From Strigamia acuminata (taxonomy: Eukaryota; Arthropoda; Chilopoda; Geophilomorpha; Linotaeniidae), in NCBI GenBank assembly GCA_949358305.1, contig OX442315.1, forward strand, positions 26,190,427-26,254,426: a stretch of 64,000 bases of DNA, in the 5' to 3' direction. The notes beneath the pieces were generated by a model. It saw only the letters and a list, made by a program, of their open reading frames with translations, made no database searches and was not told where the DNA came from. Made by a program: the position numbers and the translations under genes. Shown one piece after another: positions 26,203 to 39,228 of the stretch (its first letter is position 1; each line of letters starts with the position of its first letter).

Positions 26203-26763
26203 GTAAGTAGGTGAGGGGTGTTATCGATTGGATTCGTGATCGTGCCGAGAGATTTGCACGATTTCATTTTTTTTTCTCCTCCAAATTTTTATTTTGGGAC
26301 ATTAATTAGACAAAAATTGGGCACAATCAACAGTTTATATGGGATAAGCTTTTCGAGTTAAATAATTGGTCTAATTAGAAGATTTAAGCACGTTTGTCTA
26401 AATCGACCGTTGTCGAGCTACGGTTGCAAAAGGTTGTCAGGTTGGTGGTATAGGATAGGAGTTGAACGGGGAAACGTCGAATGGCAATTACAGGTGTATG
26501 CCCCCTCCTCTCTCTCCATCTTTCCTCTCCCTGATGGGGACGCTCCTCCTTCTCTCGCGCGAAAATTACAATCACAATGGCCGGGCGCTCGCTCGCCTGT
26601 CAACCCGTCGTCAAGGCGATGTGACGGCCGCCGCTGCCGCTGACACCTTGTCAGCCGCGATGCTGGCATCGCTATATAAGTTTTCATCAAACTCATTGCC
26701 ACCAAAAGACCCCAACGCACCAGGGCTGCGTCTTGACGGAGCACGCGCAACTAATCAGAGTAC

Positions 26764-26797
<34 letters not shown>

Positions 26798-28800
26798 AAT
26801 TCACATTTGGGAGGCAGGCAACAACAAGATGAGACGTTGTGTGTGTTTATACTTGATGATGACACACAAAAGGCGGTGGAAATGGTGTTTTGTGTTTGTT
26901 AAATTGTCCGCCCTCTTGTTAGAACTCTTGTTAGAACAGGTGTGGTTCCGCGGATGGGGAAGTTGGGCGAGTGTGAATAGGGTGTTTTAAAGCCAGTTGT
27001 TTTATCAAAGGAAGGGAAGGACGATAAATTATTGGGAAATAATCAACAATGCAGATAATGGAGAATTAAGGGACATGTCATGAGTTCATCCCATTTTTTC
27101 CTCCTTATTTATGATTATTTTGTGGCTTCCCCTACCTAGTCTTCTCTCTATGCTCAACCGTTGTAGCGTGACCCCGTCAGCTGCCATATCATAAAACATC
27201 AAGTGGGTACATGGTGGGTCTGTCGTTGGTGGACTGCATGTAAGAATAGCATGTTCACCGCATAACCGTGTCGCCATGATGAACCCCTGCAACATCCCCT
27301 TCATTGCTAACCCCTTTGATGCAACCCAAGGTCCATTAAACGTTCATAGAGGGAAGAAGATTCAAAGAGCCCGTTTGTGTTGGAGACGAGACGGAAGAAG
27401 ACACGGGGGTTGTGATCATAATTGACGGAGCGATAAACATCATGCAATATGACATTGATGGCTCAGGATGAACCTGGATCCTCTTGTTGCTCTTCCTTTC
27501 CCCCATCTTAAAAATTCCCTCCACCCTCCCGACCCCTTTGCACAGTTTAACGTAGGAACACATGTCCTTGTCATTGAACTTACCCCCTCGAGCTCGTCTT
27601 CAATCAGTGATGGTCTTCTTGTATTGCCGAGCAACACAAGAGACTGGTCATGTTCCCACACCAGCTGCTCTAAATTATGGACAAGGATTTGGCCAGGATC
27701 CCTTAATAAATATTAGCCGAGAAAGTCGTACACGAAGGGTTGATAAAGAAGGAAGGAAGGAAGGGTGCACGACATTCATGGGAACCCTAGGCCTAAATAC
27801 ACCCCAATCACATTTCTTTTCTACGGAGTATTTTTTTCCCCACAAATTTAGTATTATTATCATATTTAAAAGGAAAAAATTAGCCTTGTAATTTATTTAT
27901 TTGCTTTTTGCCTTTTTCTTCGTGTGAAGTAAATATATATATTTGAAAAAAGTAAATTATGATTGTACGCGTGTTTAAATTTGCCTACCGAGCGCCTAGT
28001 CTTGTCAAGTAAATAACTTTTGATTATAGAGGTAATGCAGGACGAGCTGGGAGTCGATATGTTATATAGCGAGTGAAAAATAATTTTTTTACTTGTATTT
28101 CTGCGCTGTAAACGCCCCTTCACCCTAAGTGTCGTGATGGCGTTTGATTGCTAAACGTGGCAGCTTGTCACTCAGTTGAACTGCGTTCACGCATCAAGGC
28201 CTCCTTTCGCATGCTTCTTCCACTCTTGTAGACACTTTTCGTGTGTATATAAATTTTTTAAGTATTTATTTTAACAAAAAATTCTTTGAAAAGCGATTGA
28301 ATTTGACTAAACTTGCACAAATTCATGATGTCATTTGCGAGTATTCGTTTAGGATGAATAAACTTTTAAAGGAAAAAAAAACAAGTATTGAATTTAAACA
28401 AATAATAAGTTTTACTTCCGGTTGTTTGTTGACTCGGTAAACTATGAAAGAAAAAATTAATCAACTCGTTTATGAATGGTAACAGGATTATTAGTCATTA
28501 AACGATTAGTATAGGCGAGACGTTGAATGACCTTGAATAGCAAACGAATGTGGGTGGTGGGTGGAGTGAGTGTCGGCAGGTGATGGACAGACTGGAGGAG
28601 GAGGCCAAGAATGACACGCATCCATCATGTCGCACCTGTAATTACTGGTTGTCATGGTGATGAATGGACGGGGAAAAGAAGGTACATCTGTTTTGAGGTA
28701 GATCACGCGAGGGATCGTCTTGTCACGGTCAAGACAGCAAAAGCGGCATTTCATCGCGGGTGACATCTTGCACTCCACCCAAAGACGTCCACCACGCATC
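26203..28800. other. Non-coding intron with a CpG-rich block
   Basis: The block 26400-26760 is GC-rich, has CCTGTCAACC and TTGTCAGCC motifs and a TATATAAG box at 26673, then the (GA)n repeat. The remainder is mixed, with a GC-richer stretch at 28540-28800. No gene is recognised. Confidence 0.4.
26764..26798 (+). repeat. (GA)n microsatellite
   Basis: A nearly pure AG dinucleotide run, uninterrupted over 26771-26797. GA repeats can bind GAGA factor (Trl) in insects. Here it follows a GC-rich block and a TATATAAG motif at 26673. Confidence 0.9.
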
Positions 28801-31800
28801 TTTGATTGGTTAGCTCGAAATTATGATTATTTTTTTTTGAAGGCTTGATCTTTATTAGACACGAGAATGGAACTCAACCTTAAAAGTGTTTTCTTTAAAG
28901 TGTAACGATGAGGAAGAGGTAATTGCAGGCTCGATTGCGTGGAAAAGGCATTACATTATGGAGCTTCGAACTGCTTTCCATATGATACCTTCTCCCCTCT
29001 TCATTAAAGACTCGGGCGTCCCTTATATACGTGGCGTTTCTTTTCTTTTTCCGTTTTTTTCCTCTCTCTCTCTCTTCCTCTTTTCTCTTTTCACTTCTCT
29101 TTCTCTCCCCCCTTAATGAAAGTGCTTTTCTTCCCGTCACTTGGTCCAAAACACTCGGCATCAGTGGTTTAATAGGTGCACGAGTAGGGTGAAGATTATT
29201 TATGAAAATTATGCCATTATTTATTGGACAACTCGTAATAGAAACAAGTAATTTCTATAGAACGTATACCATGATTTTTGCAGCGACTCACCTTCCACAC
29301 CCTCGCTTCAACGATCCATTTGTAAGCCTGGTGTTGATTGAAGCTTTTCTTGCAACGAGGCTTGCTGTAATGGTTGCTAGGCGAGAATCCTGGATTATGA
29401 CGGCAATTGTCAGCTATAGAAGAACGTTAAGTTTTAATATATGCTGTTTTATACATGTATTATATACATTGAAAAATATCTACATGTGCGAGAATGAAAA
29501 CACATTTTTAAAGTCACGTGACGCATGGCAATCGAGTGGTGCTAGATAAATCCTGGTACGCGTGGATTAAAAAATCACTTTATTTTCTTTTTAGTTCATT
29601 CTTTTGCTCATAATTAGAGCGTGACGTGACAAGTTAATGAATGCGGGTGAAATGCACGATTGGAATGTTTACAGCTGAAAAAGTTATTGCATGGTCAAAC
29701 GTTGGGAGTCATACAGATAGGTGCGATAAACTGTTTGACTTCCCATGTTAAAAATAAACATTGGAAAATTCAATAACATTTTTTTTTTCTTTCTTTCTCT
29801 CTTCGGTTAGTCAATTCAGTGAGTTACTGCTCCTATTTTTTTCTGCACTGTTTTTTAATCAATACTTGAAAGACATTGTATGTCAAAACTGACATTTAAT
29901 TTTTTAAGTACCATTTAAAGAAAAAAAAATTACATATATATATATATGTGTGTTTGTTGGAGCATTGACCTAAGGCGGGTTGTTGTTTACTTCTGATGCA
30001 GGTGTGTTGGTTTGTTATATGAGACGAATGCTGAGATGAGTTTTTCTCTATGATGGTTTGTCTGTCTATGGAAGAGATGAGTAGCCAACCCCCTTGATTC
30101 GACTCATAAATCAGGTGAAAATTATAGCTGGGCTCCTACATTGCAGTCCGGCGACGGCAGTTGGAAGCCGGAGGAACTCTGCTAGAGCAGGTCGTAGCCT
30201 GAGCAATAATTATACTACACGCAAGAAAGAACAAAAGAAATTCGCTGTAATTAATTCGAGCAATTGAGAATAATGATAGGTAGAATAAATCATCAAAGGG
30301 GATGGAAAAATATTTTTTCTTCCCTTTTTCTTTCCATAATCATGTGTTGCTCTTGGTCTTTGCTGTTAACTTTGATGACTTTATGTCATTATATTTCGTT
30401 GGAAAATTTTTTTTTTGTGTAAGGTGAGAGAATGTTTAAGGAGGTGTGGTTTAATTTTTAGATTTTTTGGTTTGTGACTAGAAAATTAGGTGTACTTAGT
30501 CTCGTTCGGTTTTTGTGGCAATCAAAGATATTTTTAAGTTTCTTCACCTGTTTGTGTTGTGTATTTTTATTATTTTTGGTGCGAAGAAAAGAGTAGATTG
30601 GTTGGAAATTGGTTGGGAATGGGTGTGTTTCGAGATGATGTTCCCAGGATCATCGTACGAAATATGACGACAAATCATACAGGTTGTAGAACATTGGGAA
30701 AAAATTGATGATGAAGTCAAATTTACTACCGCGCCTAGGGTAAGAAATGCTGTTTTAATTTTAGTTTAATATAAATTGGAATAAGTTATTGGCTCGTATT
30801 AGAAAGAAGTTGAATAAAAAATCAAAAATGTATTTACCGCGTGTATACATACAAGGGAAATAAAAAAAAAGAAGGAAAAAAGAAATTGAATTTTAATGTA
30901 AATAGAAAGTTTTTATTTCCGTTCATAGGTGGAGTTTTATTGGAGTTAAATTTTCACTGTGTTTGTATTGGACAAGAAAAGTAATAATGGATATTTATTT
31001 GCCATTTTATAAATTTTATCCCTAAAAAAAATCTTTCAATTTGGACCCAATACGATGATTTGGAGCAGTTGTGGCACTGTGTCTCTTTTTTAATTAAAAA
31101 CTGACAACAGCCCTGGTCAATAGCAAGTCGGCACCATAATTCGCTCGTTTTGTTCGGTATTGTAGTGACCTCGCGCGACAATAAAGTGAAGCCAAATGAT
31201 ATTAATATTGTTGAGTGCCTTTCATTTTGTCCAATAAGTTTTCAATGAAAGATGTTTGCAGCAAACCACTCGACCGCAAAGTGGACAGATATGCAGTTGG
31301 ACGGATGCAGGGGAGGCGGGGCAGTGAGTAGCCGCTGGTCCGTGTCAGGTGGGCTGTACCTTTTCTTGGCACCTTATTTGGAGGGGGGCCACCTCTGATT
31401 TACGGTGCAAATTCCTATGCAAGAGAAGCTTAATGTGAGATAAATGTCTGGCCCACAACACAAGTGGCGCTTTATACCTAATATATCACACTGGTCACTC
31501 GCTTATCTTGTTGCTCGTTTAGGGGGTGGGAAAACGAGATACAAGTATTTCTCCACCAAACTGTCCCACCCTTTTGCCCTTCCCAACGACCTGCGCAAAC
31601 AGCAACGGTGGTAAAAGTGAAGTGTTGGGGGGAGGAAGGGGGGATTGGTTATATTTTCTTTGCCTTTGGAATTCTTTTTAACATGCCCGCCATGACAGTT
31701 TAGAAATGGAGGTCAGGTGAATGATACGGGTGAAGAGAATCTATCAAGCTACTCACAGGTGTTGCTTGATTTTTCAAATTTCAGCTCCTCCCCTTATTCA

Positions 31801-32426
31801 CACCTTTCAAAACCTCCAAGTTTTTATCTTTTTTCGAACTCGTGTGTGAAAAGAAATGGATAAACTAGGATAAATCATGCAAATTTAATCGCATACGTAC
31901 GGAGAAAGGATATTTAGAATTAACGAATTGATAGTCATATTTGTTTTCGAACGTTGTATGAATAAATATGAATAAGCACAAAAGATAAAATCAATTTACA
32001 AATTAAGTGTAAGCAATTAAAAACGGCAGTGAATCACGGTATCTGCAACACCCTAAAAGGGGTATTCACAAATTAATTTCTACTTTGCGTTTGTTTCCCA
32101 TTTTTATTCAAGCTTAAATATTTTATTTTTAGTAATAAAAAAAAGCTTTTTTTCTTTAAAATCTGAAAAAACTAAAAACTTAATTATAGAATGGGGTAGC
32201 AAGAAATGGAAGAAAATGCAAATTGGGAAGTTGTTTCAAAGTAATTCTAAATTTTGGAGTTGTGCTGCATTTTTAATTCTGTAAAACTATAAGTTATAAA
32301 TATAATTACAACATTTGATTATTGGTTCATTATGTTGTCACTCGACTTGGTACATCTGTTCAGGTCTACGGTGACAACCATTGGACTTGGTTGTTACTTC
32401 AATTGTTAATAATATCTTTAATTTAG
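28801..32426. other. Non-coding intron
   Basis: AT-rich with T-runs. GC-richer patches lie at 31260-31640. Donor-like AGG|GTAAGA at 30734 and AAG|GTGAGA at 30424 have poor or no acceptors. Nothing else is supported. Confidence 0.5.
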
Positions 32427-32450
32427 CCATAAGTGCTGAGCTCAACATCG
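32427..32450 (+). other. Possible 24-nt in-frame microexon
   Basis: An acceptor-like CTTTAATTTAG (ending 32426) is followed after 24 nt by TCG|GTAAGT (GT at 32451). The length is a multiple of three. In phase 1-1, matching the predicted exon at 26150 and the terminal exon, it would insert AISAELNI plus a Gly codon split across the next junction, without a stop. The pyrimidine tract is only moderate, so a chance occurrence of GTAAGT near an AG is quite possible. Confidence 0.15.
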
Positions 32451-33913
32451 GTAAGTTGAAGCAAAAGTTAAAGCAAGTTAAATATTTGAAAACTGTGTCC
32501 TCTAGCGTGCAAAGGCAAAACGAGTGCTGAAAATAATACAAAAATCCCCGTTTCTCCCGTTTCTCTGCTTACCCCTGGCCAAGTCGGCTTTGGTTTTGGC
32601 GAGGGAGAAAAGAGAAAGATGGGTGAGTTATGAGTGGCACGAGATGGGGATTATTAGCAGCTGTTTCATTTGGCCCCGCACTCTTAATTGGATGTGCTCT
32701 AAGCAGTGGCGCACGCTGCCGAAGATGTGGAGTCTCTCCTCCCTCCCTCCCTCTCGCCCTCTCTCGTTCGTCCTCCTCCTCACCTCACCTCCACTCGCAA
32801 GAGCGTTGTGATGACCTGACGCCCAATACACAGCTCGGCCAACTAATCCTCATTGACCAACACACACTGGCGTCCTCCAGGGACCCTCTCATCACTGTTG
32901 ACTTACCTTGGGGTTCTAATAGAATCGCGGTATGCGAAAGGCGGAAAAAAGTGTGGGGAGGAGAGGAAGGATTTGTTGTTTTGACTTGTCGGAATAAATA
33001 ACCTCCGACCTTGTTGGGAAATGAAACTGATAACGCTTAAATTTATTAGAGCATTGACCTGAGAAGAAGGATAAGGACAATCCTATTTGTGATGGACAGA
33101 CATCTTTGGCCGCCAGACGTGGTGGAGGAAGAGGAGTAGAACGCTGAGTCAACACGGAGTCTTAAGAAGGGTGACAGCAGACGGGGTGGGGCGATAGTGG
33201 CCACTGGTCAGCCAGTCAATACGGACAATTATTGAGATCCATGATGCGTACTGTGAGCAAGAACCTCGCAAGAAGGGAGCTTCGATTGACTGTGAGGAGG
33301 TCTGAGTCTAATTCCCTAGTCGAGTCTGATGCAGGGCGTGACAGGGGATACCAAAGAGAGTAAAGTCCACAAGAAAAAACAACATTTTTTTTTTTCTTTA
33401 TCTGTTTAGACTGCTGGTGGTGATTCTGCTGGCTAAGAAATTGGTCTCTTGTAAATGGATAGATGACACGATTAACAAACTCAAGTCGTCCGTAGTTTTA
33501 ATACTTAAAGCCGGGGTAGGGGAGGGCAAGGATAGGAAAGGAAAGGAAAGGAAAAAAAGGAAGAGACAGGAAGTAACCTATTGATTTTCTTGTAATTTTT
33601 CATTTTCGTTGTTCGAAGTTCGAAGTTGGGTCGTTGAAGCAGTGGATTGCGGAGATTTAACTGCTCGTGTCGATGGATCAACAACTTATCAAATTGATTT
33701 AAATTTAAACGATAACGAAATGTAGGCGCATTCATAAATTAATTTAGACTAAAAAGCATTTTATATTTTTAAGCAACATATTTAAACTTCAAACTTGAAA
33801 AATGGCCCCCGATTTAGTCTGTTTTCAGTTGCAGTGGGCGTGCGCACAACATTTAAACAACAAAACATGACTTTGTAAATGCGTCTTGTGTTACATAAAA
33901 CTACGTAATACAC
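32451..33913. other. Non-coding intron, mixed composition
   Basis: GC-richer DNA at 32540-33000 includes a TGG|GTGAGT donor-like site at 32622 without a good acceptor. The rest is filler up to the foldback element. Confidence 0.5.
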
Positions 33914-34357
33914 TAGGTGCATTCGAAAAGTTATTTGCACTAAACAACCAATGCAACTGGTAGTGTAAATGTCAAGTTAAACGACCCAATTTTAGAGTTT
34001 AAAAATACATTTCTGCTAAATTTCAGTTTAAATTCAAGTGTAAATAAATTAGCCCAAATAATAACCATAGTGATGATCATTATTGTTGTTGTTTACTCTA
34101 AATAAACAATAACTGCTATACAAAATTGTTCTTACGATCGAGATCGTTGCGACCGATTTAACCAAATCCAAGATGGTTGCCAGCAAGACTCGATTTTAAC
34201 GGGAAAACTCTTTGAACGGAGATTTGAATGTGTATGGCAGGTCGGTTTCGTTTAACCAGTTTACACGACATTTACACGAATTAAGTCGTGTAAATGTCGT
34301 GTGAAAACGAGTGTAAACACATTTACACTCGTTTTAATGACTTTTCGAATGCATCTA
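33914..34357. mobile_element. Foldback MITE-like element
   Basis: Near-identical terminal inverted repeats bound the element: AGGTGCATTCGAAAAGTTATT at 33915-33935 and its complement, reading AGATGCATTCGAAAAGTCATT, at 34336-34356 (19 of 21 match). Flanking TA dinucleotides or a 3-bp ACT could be the target-site duplication; the two readings cannot be separated. Inside, two perfect hairpins are seen: 17-bp arms at 34263-34279 and 34286-34302, and 14-bp arms at 34304-34317 and 34322-34335. The motif GTGTAAATGTC recurs at 33963 and 34288 and in inverted form at 34267. No transposase is encoded, so it would be mobilised in trans. The superfamily is unassigned. Confidence 0.75.
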
Positions 34358-36173
34358 CTATTCAAAACATGCAAAAAATTTCTTAATTCAAAAAGAATTA
34401 AAATAAAGTTTTTGTGCAAATGTTGCGCGTATCTCAACTTGCATTTTGGTTCCGTTGCATCCAGTAGCCTCTTTGAACAAGCCATTGTAACATAATTAAG
34501 TGTAATTTGTTCTGCGTCTTTTGTTGCGTTGGTGTCGAAAGTCATGATTGAATAGTTAACCAAAGCCTCGAACCCCAAGGGAATCGCATGTCTTGAGACT
34601 CAGTAGCGACAATTGTTGACGGGGAGTTGAGTTTGCTTGTTGACAAATTGTGCATGCCTTTTACCTGTATGGGGGATTAATGCTTCCCTGCCGTCCGTTC
34701 TCCGGAGACGGTTGCTGTGGAGATGCTGAATGGTGCATCTGATCCCGCGTATTAGCTTGTTTTCGGATGGGGTAATCAGAGATATTAGGCCGGCCGCCGA
34801 CAAACATTGCTGCCTCTAGGGAACCAGTGTTTTAATGGATTCTTATAAAAATGTCGAGGGTCGAGAAAACAGAGAAAAAAAACGAAGGAGGAAATGGCGC
34901 CTGGTGGTAAAATTACATGGTATTCAAAGATCTATTTGTAATTATTCTCGCCTTACCCTCATTTCCGGTTTTGCCTGATGTGATACTTGATCCTGCTGTT
35001 TCCAACTTTTTTCAAAGCCTCCTTTTCCCTAATACATTTCTAATTGACTAGAAACCTGTTTCTATCCAAGAGTCATTTTGTGAGGAATGTGTTTTAAGAT
35101 GTTGCACTTTATTTTATTATTTTATGAGGTGAATTATAAATGGAGCCGGTGTAAAAATTAAGTTTATAACCGCTTTAATGGAATGAAGGTTCATTACAAG
35201 TTAATTTAGTAATGCTGGTTAAGTGCTGTTGAAGTCTGATACGCGTTTTTAAATGGGGGGGAGTGAGTGGGTATGGGGATTTTGTTGATATTTTACAATA
35301 TCTATATGTCTGTGTGTGAAGAACAGGTGGATTTTTCTTGTGTATACCTTTTTTCTTTTGATCGGCTTTCCTTTGACTTTTTTTTTGTGTGGATGTTGAG
35401 GGGGAAGTTAAAGTTGTCTATTGACTTGGTCAATTACAAATGTATGAAGTTTTATTATGTGGAGGTGGGTGAGTGGAATAGAGGGGGAGAAGGGGGGAAA
35501 TAACACAGCTCTTATAGACGTGTTAGTATAAGGACATTTCTCTAAGGATGTGTGGTGGTCGTCGTAAAAGTTGTGCATTTTGACATTTGGCACCAGATGT
35601 CGCTTGATGTGTGGAAGATGCTTCCATATACAGCATGGTAGATGAGATGCCAAAGAGGCGTGTTGTGTGTGAGCTGTTGTTTTTATTTATAATCTCGACG
35701 ACTGCGTGAAGATTAGGGGAAAAGGAAAGTTGGTGTGTTATGTTGCTTTTGTGCAAATTTAATAATTTGCAGAGCATGACATTACGATCCTTTCTTTCTC
35801 CCCCGAAACAATTTTTCTCTGATGGCGTAATGAGAAAGATGGAAAGTGGGGAAAATTTGTGAATCATATTTTCTTTTTCTTTTTTCATCTAAGGGGTAAT
35901 ATCATAAATATGGAGTACATTAGATTTGTGTTTAGGCCAGCTGCGGCTACTATTTCAACTTTCATCGGCTGTTTTCTTTCTTTACATTCTGCTTAATATA
36001 TTTTTATTATTTTATTTTCTTTTTTTTTAATACCGGCCAGAAAAAGGCAGTGAGCAAAATGTAAATTTTATTGTGATTACATATCCATAAGATGAGTGGT
36101 TTCTCCTAACACAACCAGCCATTACTTCACGTTCCAATTGGAACAAATATCATTATATTTGTGAGTATATATT

Positions 36174-36298
36174 TTTTTCTTTCTGTTTTTTCTTCTTCTT
36201 CTTCTTTTTTTTCTTCTTTCCCCTCCTACTTCTTCTTTCCTTTCCCTCCACTCTACCTCCACTCTTCCATCTCATTTTTACCCCTCCCCAAGCCTGGG
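36174..36298 (+). repeat. Long polypyrimidine tract with (CTT)n
   Basis: About 125 nt made almost wholly of C and T with few purines, containing CTTCTTCTTCTTCTT and CCCCTCC blocks, ending before AAGCCTGGG. There is no strong AG acceptor with a clear exon after it. It has mirror-repeat (H-DNA) potential. Confidence 0.7.
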
Positions 36299-37500
36299 CA
36301 ATAAGGCGCGTTTCAAATCATAGCAGACGCACCATAAAGCAACATATGTTGGCAACATGAAAACGCTGCCACCTTAGGGCTATTCCACTAAGGGTTGGCC
36401 TGAGGATATTGCACGCCAGCCATAATAGCACCAGTCCACCCACAACCCCCTCACCACCACCCCACTAGTGTATATAAGTATACTAGTGTAATATTGCACC
36501 AACCGTTCACCCAGAGAAGGAAACTTACACTGTCCTAAATGGATCCATTGGGACAAGCATGTGCCAATCAAAATGGCCACCAGTCCTTGACCTCACGTGG
36601 ACTTGGGGACTTGGCAGCTGGACATCAAGGGTTCTTAACGACACTTGACTTGTGATAGGGTAAGAAGAAATGAGATAAAATTCACCAATTCAACAAGTCC
36701 TCCGAGAGTTGTTCCTGGATTTTATTACTGATGCTGTAGTAGTTAAATGAGCCTTTATAGCGAATTTAAAGGACTGGGGGAAAAAATTAATTTTTATTTT
36801 TACTTAATTGGCATAATGTCTCTTGCATTTTATGGTTTTCTGTGTAATTTTCGCAGATTATTGCATTTACGAGGGAAAAAGAAAAATTGTTATTAATTGG
36901 AATGGACTCGTCTATTTCGTCTCCCTAGATATTTCGTTGAAAAGAGGGTCTTGCAAAGAAACATTGTTGTGAGTAGTTACAACAAGGGCAGTGTTTGTGT
37001 CTGTTGCTATGATTTATGTTTGCCATGGGCCGGAGTCATCCCAGAAGCTTCTGCCGTAAATCATGGACCGAGGCAGCGGCTATGGGCAACAAAAAGGAGG
37101 CAATAACAAAGTGCGAACGGGGTAAAAAGAGAGAAAGAGACGGTACAATGTCATGGATATAAAAGGGTCTATTTGAATTTGAAAGAGAAAAAGAGAAAAC
37201 ATTTTTTTTTTCGAGGGAGTTGTAAGGGAAGTGAGATTTAGCGTAATAAAATCAAGCAGGAATAAAAGCGAAATGACAGGCGGACTAATAGTCGGTTATG
37301 AGATGTGCTGTATTTATAATGCACGAGTTGCAAGAGGCTTAATTGGTCAGCTAATGTGACAGAATCAAGTCTGAATTAAAGCCACTTGCTCATGTTTTAA
37401 TGATCGCACATGTGAACGTCAGTTTTCTTTAAATAAAAAGGAGGAGGATTGTTAGTAAAACCTGAAAAAAAATTCTGGGAAAGGTACTAATTTATTATTG

Positions 37501-37524
37501 TTTTTTTTTTTTTTTTTTTTTTTT
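37501..37524 (+). repeat. Poly-T tract of 24
   Basis: Longest uninterrupted T homopolymer that I saw in the window. No adjacent retroelement or target duplication is visible. Confidence 0.9.
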
Positions 37525-39207
37525 AAATAAAAACTGCGGTTTTTTTTAATGCTTTTATTTAATTTATTTATTTTTATATCATTTTTATATATTTTTTGTT
37601 TGTTTGTGACGTCGGTTTTTCGGTTTAATTACGCCGTTTATATAGATAAAAGAGGTTATTTTTAATTTAATATTAAAATAGGAAAGTAGTTTTGCGTTTC
37701 GCTTGATAAAGGCTAATTTCCGTACGAGTCCATTGTAACAAATTGTAACGTTGGCGGACATTTTTATCCCGCTTGAAAAATTGGGCAGTCGTTCTGCTTG
37801 CTTTGTCGAGTGATTGAGATTTACTTTTAAGGAATAAACGCACAGTTTGGTGTAATCAATCACTCTAAGTGGTTTAAATGATGTGAGAAGCTGAAATTAA
37901 AATGGAAAATTGGGATTCGAAATGGGGAAATACAAAACAGAATCTAAATACCCCAATTGTAATAAAAATTGATCATCATGTCACGCTTTTTCGAGGCTGG
38001 ATCTTAATTGCAATTTGGGTCAATTTTCTAGTTGGTTTTGACATTGTTTGATGTTAGTAGGCCTCATTTGTAAATATTAAAAGAAAACGTGGGATTTTGT
38101 TTAGAATTTTCACATATAAATTACGGTGGTCTTAATTATTGCAAAAATACGAGACATACTTTTGAATTTTGATAATCAGGTTTTAGTTTTATATAAAAAT
38201 GGGACTATACGGAGCATTAATCATGATAGGCTTAACATACAAGAGGTTGATTAAAGATCCAAGACACTAGATTAATTACTGATAGAAATTTGTATGTAAT
38301 TTCAGGCCTATTGTTTCTATTACAATGTTTATTAATGATTTTTTTCTCACACGGATGATCGTAATGTGTTATTATATGAATAATGATTAACAAATGAATG
38401 TAATCGAGGGATTAATGTCTATTTAAAATTGTTGGTAGTGGGTACTTACCTGATTTGTCTGACAGACGCTTTATTTGAATTGTACACACGAGAATTTCCG
38501 GTTTATTTTGTATAATGGCGGCTTTTAACTAATGAATTATTGATGAGGATTTTTAAGTTAACAAACTGCTTCCACTATGCGTGTCAACTGTGCAGTTATT
38601 AATTAATCGCTACTTTGTATTAATGTATGAATAGATCTGTTTGATTGGTGAAATAATTTCATTTTTTTTTTAGCTTAAAATTCAACTTTTTTCGCTTTTT
38701 GATGTACAAAGAATTACGTCGCCTCATATTTTTATCTCAAGTCGCCCAAAATGGCGACCGTCTATCAAAGCCACGTCATGCAAGAGATGACTTGCTTGAT
38801 AAGGAATTGCCTTGTTCGCGAGTAAAGGGTGGGCGTATGTACGTATCGAGTAAACTCAATGTCAAAAAAGGGGTGGAGTTTTTGACCTCTCGTCTTTTGT
38901 CAACCATTTTGATGAGTTTTCAACTGTGGGGTCAACTTATTTGGAAATGAAATGAAATCTAATGAATTATTGACTTTGTTTTGCCTTTAGTAATAAGTTG
39001 AACCAACAGGTGCTGGGAAGAAACCCACAAAAGGGAAGGGAGAAAAATGTCAAATTTTTTTTTAAGTGGGAGAATTTTTTTTTTCCTCTTTGCATATATT
39101 GCAAGGGGAGTGTAGAGGGATGAGTAATGACACTTTAACTCTTATCCTCAAATGACAAGCCTAATTATATAATCTTTAGCTTGAGGGCAATTTCTCAAGG
39201 GTCATCA

Positions 39208-39228
39208 TGTGTGTGTGTGTGTGTGTGT
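39208..39228 (+). repeat. (TG)n microsatellite
   Basis: Uninterrupted TG dinucleotide run of about ten units. Confidence 0.9.

Noticed and set aside
26462-26902. 146-codon open frame running through the (GA)n repeat, and overlapping minus-strand frame
   Set aside because: The frame exists largely because GA repeats encode Arg-Glu without stops. No domain is recognisable.
29960-33062. Repeated 12-mer GAGCATTGACCT at two places
   Set aside because: Many 12-mers repeat by chance in 64 kb and the flanks do not match.
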